DNA of 10,221 nt from Hungateiclostridiaceae bacterium UBA3922 (lineage in GTDB: Bacteria > Bacillota > Clostridia > Acetivibrionales > DTU013): positions 2,906 to 13,126 of the forward strand of contig DGEQ01000065.1 of assembly GCA_002386045.1 (NCBI GenBank). The letters run 5' to 3'. Shown in pieces: positions 7,250-10,221 of the stretch. Position 1 is the stretch's first letter. Each line of letters begins with the position of its first letter. The notes under the pieces were generated by a model, which did no database searches, was not told the origin of the DNA, and was given only the letters and a program-made list of their open reading frames with translations. The translations under genes were made by a program, and so were the position numbers.

Positions 7250-7322
7250 TCACGACAAATCAACAGGCACTTTTGATTTCCCACGTGAACCGCCTTGTTT
7301 CGGTACCGCATTTCTGCTAAAG

Positions 7323-7328
7323 TATAAT
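7323..7328 (+). promoter_or_regulatory. Candidate -10 box for rqcH
   Basis: A perfect TATAAT sits 30 bp before the rqcH start codon; transcription from about 7335 would give a leader of only about 23 nt. No good -35 is seen at 16-18 bp (TTGTTT at 7295-7300 is 22 bp away), and there is no TG extension of the -10. Confidence 0.45.
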
Positions 7329-7341
7329 CAGCCTGTAAAAC

Positions 7342-7349
7342 AAAAGGAG
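7342..7349 (+). promoter_or_regulatory. Ribosome binding site fixing the TTG start of rqcH
   Basis: AAAAGGAG ends 8 nt before TTG at 7358. A GTG in the same frame at 7349 overlaps this site and would have no Shine-Dalgarno of its own, so it should not be taken as the start. The TTG start also puts the conserved residues at the same numbers as in Bacillus subtilis RqcH. Confidence 0.85.
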
Positions 7350-7357
7350 TGTCCCTT

Positions 7358-9112
7358 TTGCCGTTTGACGGAGTCGTAGCAAAATGCATAGTGGAAGAAC
7401 TCACAGAAGAGCTTGCGGGAGGGCGCATCGACAAGGTGCTGCAGCCCGAAGCCGATGAAATAGTGCTGGCCGTGAGGGCCCGGAACAGGAACCACCGGCT
7501 TTTGCTGAGCGCAAGTCCAAGGTACCCGAGGATACACCTTACCGGAACGGTCAAGGAAAACCCTCCTGTCCCCCCCGCATTCTGCATGCTCCTGAGGAAA
7601 CACCTCACCAGGGGAAGGATCGTCTCATTCGAATCCAGCGACTATGAAAGGGTCATCGGTATAAATATCGAGGCAATCGGCGAACTCGGGGACTTATCGC
7701 AGAAAAAGCTCGTTATCGAAATAATGGGCAGGCACAGCAACATCATACTGCTCAATGAAGCCGGCAGGATCCTCGATGCCATAAAACATGTGGATTCGGA
7801 AATAAGCAGCGTCCGGGAAGTAATGCCCGCCAGGCAGTACATCCCGCCGCCTTCACAGGACAAGCTCTCCCCTTCCGGCCTGGACATCGGGCAACTGATC
7901 GGGCTTCTCGATACGTCGGGTAAAAACGTTGAAAGGTTCCTTCTCGATAACATAAAAGGATTCAGCCCGCTTTTGTGCCGTGAAGTCTGCTTCCGCGCAG
8001 GAATTGAAGGCAGCAGGCGTACAGCCGGGCTGACGGACAGGGAGCGCTCTTCCCTGGCGGATGCGCTGCGGTCGGTGATCGAAGAGATCAGCGCCGGCAG
8101 GTACAGTCCCGCTGTATACTTTGAAGACGAAAAACACCAGGTGCCCGTCGATTTCCACTGCATCAGCCTCAGGCAGTTTGCTTTCATGGAACGGTCCGGT
8201 TCCGTCAGCAAAGTTCTCGACTTGTTTTACGCTTCGCGCGATAATGCCGAACGCCTCAGGCAAAAAAAGGCTGACCTTTACAAGGTGCTGAACAACTCCA
8301 TCGAGCGTTGCGAAAAAAAGCTGGCGATCCAGCAGGATACGCTGAGGGAATCGGCCGACAGTGAGAAATTCAGGCTTTACGGCGAACTGATCACCGCCAA
8401 TATCTACGCGATACCCAGGAACGTGAAAAAAGTATCGCTCCTCAACTATTACAGCGAAAGCGGCGAATACGTCGAGATCCCCCTCGATCCCGACCTGACG
8501 CCGCAGGCGAATGCACAGCGATACTTCCGGAAATATGCTAAAGCAAAGAGTACATATGCAAATACCTCGCAGCAGATACAACAGACGCAAGCCGAACTCG
8601 ATTACCTGGAGAGCGTGCTCCAGATGCTGGACAACTGCACGACCGTGCAGGAGATCGACGAGGTCAGGCAGGAACTCGTGGACCAGGGATACATGGCACA
8701 GAAGCGCAGGCGGCAGGACAAAAAAGGAGCCGCCGTTACGAAGCCTTTCCATTACAGGTCTTCTGACGGGTTCGACATCTTCGTCGGGAAAAACAACATC
8801 CAGAACGACCGCCTGACTTTCAGGGTCGCGCGGTCCGGCGACATCTGGCTCCATACGAAGGCCGTCCCTGGCTCCCACGTGATCATCAGGCGGAACGGGC
8901 GCGACATCCCCGACCGGACCATAGAGCAGGCGGCCGTCATAGCCGCATGGCACAGCAAGGCCAGGATGTCGTCCAACGTCCAGGTCGACTATACGCAGGT
9001 GAAAAACGTAAGCAAGCCTTCCGGGGCAAAGCCGGGCATGGTGGTATATACGAACTACAAAACTGCTGTCGTCACCCCGGACCAGTCCCTGGCTGAAAGC
9101 CTTAAGGTATAA
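7358..9112 (+). CDS. rqcH: RqcH, NFACT-family ribosome quality control factor (Rqc2/FbpA homologue)
   Basis: A 584-residue protein, near the usual 570-590. RqcH binds obstructed 50S subunits carrying peptidyl-tRNA and recruits Ala-tRNA to add C-terminal alanine tails that mark stalled chains for ClpXP. The NFACT-N domain starts with MPFDGVV and contains NPPVPPAFCMLLRKHL (68-83) and VEIMGRHSNIIL-like VIEIMGRHSNIILL (119-132). A helix-hairpin-helix region (about 180-225) and coiled-coil segments (about 290-345 and 385-440) follow, with YGELITANIY at 341-350. NFACT-R at the C-terminus is clear: DGFDIFVGKNN (470-480), DIWLHTKAVPGSHVII (495-510) and KPSGAKPGMVVY (553-564). The DR pair needed for tRNA binding in Bacillus (D97 R98) is E97 R98 here. 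The older name, fibronectin-binding protein, refers to a secondary activity. It is transcribed alone, divergent from the sugar operon, with which no functional link is evident. Confidence 0.97.
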   Translation: MPFDGVVAKCIVEELTEELAGGRIDKVLQPEADEIVLAVRARNRNHRLLLSASPRYPRIHLTGTVKENPPVPPAFCMLLRKHLTRGRIVSFESSDYERVIGINIEAIGELGDLSQKKLVIEIMGRHSNIILLNEAGRILDAIKHVDSEISSVREVMPARQYIPPPSQDKLSPSGLDIGQLIGLLDTSGKNVERFLLDNIKGFSPLLCREVCFRAGIEGSRRTAGLTDRERSSLADALRSVIEEISAGRYSPAVYFEDEKHQVPVDFHCISLRQFAFMERSGSVSKVLDLFYASRDNAERLRQKKADLYKVLNNSIERCEKKLAIQQDTLRESADSEKFRLYGELITANIYAIPRNVKKVSLLNYYSESGEYVEIPLDPDLTPQANAQRYFRKYAKAKSTYANTSQQIQQTQAELDYLESVLQMLDNCTTVQEIDEVRQELVDQGYMAQKRRRQDKKGAAVTKPFHYRSSDGFDIFVGKNNIQNDRLTFRVARSGDIWLHTKAVPGSHVIIRRNGRDIPDRTIEQAAVIAAWHSKARMSSNVQVDYTQVKNVSKPSGAKPGMVVYTNYKTAVVTPDQSLAESLKV

Positions 9113-9140
9113 GCCCGGAAGCCTTAAGGCATAGGCCCGG
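9097..9140. repeat. 22-bp tandem duplication across the rqcH stop codon
   Basis: Two adjacent 22-bp copies (9097-9118 and 9119-9140), both beginning AAGCCTTAAGG, differ at only two positions. The first copy holds the last rqcH codons and the stop TAA; in the second copy the stop reads TAG. Each copy contains the palindrome CCTTAAGG. The duplication adds nothing to the protein because the first stop is intact. Confidence 0.9.
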
Positions 9141-9179
9141 CAGGATGTCCTTCCTGGAAACCGGATACTGTTCGTGTTT

Positions 9180-9223
9180 AGTCAGCGAGTATCCGATATT
9201 CAGTCAGGGAGTATCCGGCTTTC
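9180..9223. repeat. 22-bp tandem repeat
   Basis: Two adjacent 22-bp copies (9180-9201 and 9202-9223) match at 18 positions; both contain AGTCAG, then GAGTATCCG. The TATCCG core recurs in the arrays further downstream. Confidence 0.75.
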
Positions 9224-9251
9224 GCAATCATGCAGAGTCCGGTTTGTATGG

Positions 9252-9339
9252 GCATCCTGCAATAATGGAGCATCCGGCAATAATGGGGCGACCGGTTACC
9301 ACTGGAGTGTCCGGCAATAATAAGGCGACCGGTTATGAT
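9252..9339. repeat. Degenerate array of 18-bp units, with a nested 37-bp duplication
   Basis: Units of 18-19 bp with a core like GCATCCGGCAATAATGG follow one another. The copies at 9252-9268 and 9270-9286 match at 16 of 17 positions. A higher-order unit of two such blocks is also duplicated: 9267-9298 and 9304-9335 match at 28 of 32 positions, 37 bp apart. The second block of each pair carries GGCGACCGGTTA. A further worn unit (GGAGTTTCCTG) begins at 9340. There are no unique spacers, so this is not a CRISPR array. Confidence 0.85.
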
Positions 9340-9350
9340 GGAGTTTCCTG

Positions 9351-9378
9351 ATATAACGCATTTTATATAACGCATTTT
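9351..9378. repeat. Perfect 14-bp tandem duplication
   Basis: ATATAACGCATTTT occurs twice without a gap, at 9351-9364 and 9365-9378, with no mismatch. The copies are AT-rich, unlike the neighbouring 18-bp units, so they arose separately. TATAAC within them could act as a poor -10, but no -35 fits. Confidence 0.9.
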
Positions 9379-9403
9379 CAACTGATATGCAGATGTCGAT
9401 CCA

Positions 9404-9433
9404 ATAAAGGAGTACCCGATAAAGGATTATCCG
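9404..9433. repeat. 15-bp tandem duplication
   Basis: ATAAAGGAGTACCCG (9404-9418) is followed directly by ATAAAGGATTATCCG (9419-9433), 13 of 15 identical. The GGA-TATCCG part resembles the cores of the repeats upstream. AAAGGAG here looks like a ribosome binding site, but no start codon follows at a suitable distance. Confidence 0.8.
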
Positions 9434-9436
9434 AAA

Positions 9437-9466
9437 GGCGGAGATGCGCCGAAAGCATCTCCTGCC
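9437..9466 (+). promoter_or_regulatory. Hairpin 1 in the leader of the DUF2284 gene
   Basis: GGAGATGC (9440-9447) pairs perfectly with GCATCTCC (9455-9462) around the 7-nt loop GCCGAAA. Past one bulged T, GGC (9437-9439) pairs with GCC (9464-9466), giving 11 bp in all. No T-run follows, so it is not a standard terminator. It may shape the leader mRNA or bind a protein. Confidence 0.55.
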
Positions 9467-9482
9467 GCATACGCCACGAAAC

Positions 9483-9510
9483 TCCGGCGCCGCAGGGCCA
9501 TGGCGCCGGA
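9483..9510 (+). promoter_or_regulatory. Hairpin 2 in the leader of the DUF2284 gene
   Basis: TCCGGCGCC (9483-9491) pairs perfectly with GGCGCCGGA (9502-9510) around a 10-nt loop. This very GC-rich stem ends 7 nt before the ribosome binding site at 9518-9527. An in-frame ATG at 9500 begins inside its loop, which argues against that ATG as the start. There is no T-run after it. Confidence 0.6.
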
Positions 9511-9535
9511 AAGATGGAAAGGAGAGGACCGGATC

Positions 9536-10147
9536 ATGGAAAAAGACAGTGTCAAGGGCACAAAAACCTGCGGCGGCACAGGATCAGTCAGCAAAGCACA
9601 CAGCAGCACCGGCACAGCCGGCAAGGCCTGCGAAGCGCCAAAAGCCGCGGAGGATTATATCAGGAAAGCACTTGAAATGGGCGCCGATCACGCGGTATTC
9701 TTCAGGACCGGGGATATCGAGTTCGATCCCAGGTCGCTGCTGAAATGCATGTTCGGCTGCAGTTCATGGGGCAAAGACCATACCTGCCCGTCAAGGCCGG
9801 GTTCACTAAAGCCCTGGGAATATGAGCAGATATTCAGGAGATACAGCTGGGGCATCATAATACACTCCCACAACAAGAAAACCTCCCAGGAAATCTCCTT
9901 CGCGATAGAAAGCCAGGCCTTCACTGACGGCTACTACATGGCATTTTCGCTGAGCGACTGCTCCATCTGCCCCGAGTGCGGCGGCAGAAAAGGACTGCCC
10001 TGTGCTGATCCCAGGAAGGCAAGGCCGGCATTCCACAGCGTCGGCATCGACGTATTCAAAACGGTCAGAAAGTTCGGTCTGCCCATAGAAACGCTTAAAA
10101 GCGGATCGGATGAGCAGAACTGGTACTCGGCAGTGTTTATCGAATAA
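9536..10147 (+). CDS. DUF2284 cysteine-rich predicted metal-binding protein
   Basis: A 203-residue protein. I chose the ATG at 9536 because AAAGGAGAGG (9518-9527) precedes it; an in-frame ATG at 9500 lies within a strong hairpin and has no ribosome binding site. The family hallmark is two cysteine clusters: C71, C75 and C84 in LKCMFGCSSWGKDHTCPSRPG (69-89), and C142, C145, C148 and C156 in CSICPECGGRKGLPCADPRKARP. The stretch ARPAFHSVGIDVFKTVRKFGLPIE (162-185) is also typical of DUF2284. Seven cysteines in this pattern suggest an iron-sulfur cluster or another metal site, but no reaction is established. Residues 1-35 are a low-complexity Gly/Ser/Thr/Lys/Ala tail with two extra cysteines (C12, C32), probably disordered. 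No signal peptide or membrane helix is present, so it is cytoplasmic. Neighbours give no hint of its partner. Confidence 0.9.
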   Translation: MEKDSVKGTKTCGGTGSVSKAHSSTGTAGKACEAPKAAEDYIRKALEMGADHAVFFRTGDIEFDPRSLLKCMFGCSSWGKDHTCPSRPGSLKPWEYEQIFRRYSWGIIIHSHNKKTSQEISFAIESQAFTDGYYMAFSLSDCSICPECGGRKGLPCADPRKARPAFHSVGIDVFKTVRKFGLPIETLKSGSDEQNWYSAVFIE

Positions 10148-10165
10148 AAAATCAGGTGCTTCCTG

Positions 10166-10195
10166 TTGTCGGGTCACCGGGATATGGCATATAAT
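10166..10195 (+). promoter_or_regulatory. Candidate sigma-A promoter reading out of the window
   Basis: TTGTCG (10166-10171, four of six consensus bases) and a perfect TATAAT (10190-10195) are separated by 18 bp. It lies just after the DUF2284 gene and would serve a plus-strand gene beyond 10221, none of which is visible. Confidence 0.45.
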
Positions 10196-10221
10196 TGGTT
10201 TAATACCATTGGCTCAACACC

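Larger units (their letters stand above)
6902..7357. other. AT-rich divergent intergenic region between the transporter operon and rqcH
   Basis: This 456-bp stretch is much richer in A and T than the genes on both sides. It contains the operon promoter, spare promoter-like boxes, one GC-rich hairpin, one palindrome and the rqcH promoter, each listed separately. Reading frames inside it, such as one at 7081-7320 on the plus strand, have no ribosome binding site and no recognisable protein features, so I see no gene here. Confidence 0.8.
9113..9535. other. Repeat-built intergenic region between rqcH and the DUF2284 gene
   Basis: This 423-bp stretch holds no gene that I can support. It consists largely of successive short tandem duplications followed by two hairpins, listed separately. 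Frames on both strands are open for 65-70 codons because of the repeats, but they lack ribosome binding sites and protein-like composition. No T-run terminator follows rqcH, and no convincing promoter for the DUF2284 gene was found. Confidence 0.75.

Noticed and set aside
7081..7320. Small plus-strand gene (79 codons) in the divergent region
   Set aside because: No ribosome binding site, composition follows the AT-rich non-coding DNA, and it overlaps the operon promoter -35, the hairpin and the palindrome.
7853..8953. Long minus-strand open frame (366 codons) opposite rqcH
   Set aside because: Antisense to the clearly recognised RqcH coding sequence; no family features and no promoter or ribosome binding site.
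9121..9156. Intrinsic terminator after rqcH
   Set aside because: The palindrome GCCTTAAGGC and the short CAGGA/TCCTG stem are weak and neither is followed by a T-run.
9145..9351. Short plus-strand frame with repeated HPAIM peptide units
   Set aside because: The peptide repeat only mirrors the 18-bp DNA repeat; there is no ribosome binding site before the ATG, and the sequence has no protein-like features.
9180..9433. Possible CRISPR array
   Set aside because: Repeats are adjacent or nearly so, differ in period from 14 to 37 bp, are degenerate and have no unique spacers of constant length; no cas genes are present.
10153..10165. Terminator after the DUF2284 gene
   Set aside because: Only a 4-bp CAGG/CCTG stem is present and no T-run follows.

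Overview
The window looks like chromosomal DNA from a Bacillota bacterium, probably a clostridial or Paenibacillus-like lineage. Pointers are an RqcH-type NFACT protein with its own AAAAGGAG ribosome binding site, housekeeping-type TTGACA/TATAAT promoters, a sugar ABC transporter operon with no ATPase gene of its own, and a YIP1-family membrane protein of the kind seen next to such transporters in Bacillota. This placement rests on gene content and signals only.

Left two thirds (1-6901, minus strand): one tightly packed operon of five genes. Transcription order is a 972-residue secreted solute-binding protein carrying two tandem carbohydrate-binding-like modules, two CUT1-type sugar permeases, a secreted NHL-propeller/TPR protein tethered by a C-terminal membrane helix, and a five-helix YIP1 protein. 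Junctions are abutting (TAA directly followed by ATG, twice), 1 bp apart, or 16 bp apart, so translation is probably coupled. The last stop codon is followed at once by a run of G that resembles the operon's other Shine-Dalgarno sites, so the operon probably continues past position 1. Together the genes describe an importer for a carbohydrate, probably oligomeric or polymer-derived, with two extra surface and membrane proteins of unknown role. The ATPase must come from elsewhere, as with MsmX-type shared ATPases.

Middle (6902-7357): an AT-rich divergent intergenic region. It holds a perfect consensus sigma-A promoter for the operon (TTGACA, 17 bp, TATAAT), duplicated TGATTGACA boxes 50 bp apart, a GC-rich hairpin, a near-perfect 25-bp palindrome with ATTACA boxes spaced 11 and 22 bp, and a TATAAT just upstream of rqcH.

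Right (7358-10221, plus strand): rqcH (ribosome quality control, TTG start), then a 423-bp intergenic stretch, then a DUF2284 cysteine-rich presumed metal or Fe-S protein, then a candidate promoter reading out of the window. The intergenic stretch is the strangest piece of non-coding DNA here: it is built from at least five different short tandem duplications in a row, the first of which copies the rqcH stop codon, followed by two strong hairpins just before the DUF2284 start. No intrinsic terminator with a T-run was found anywhere in the window.
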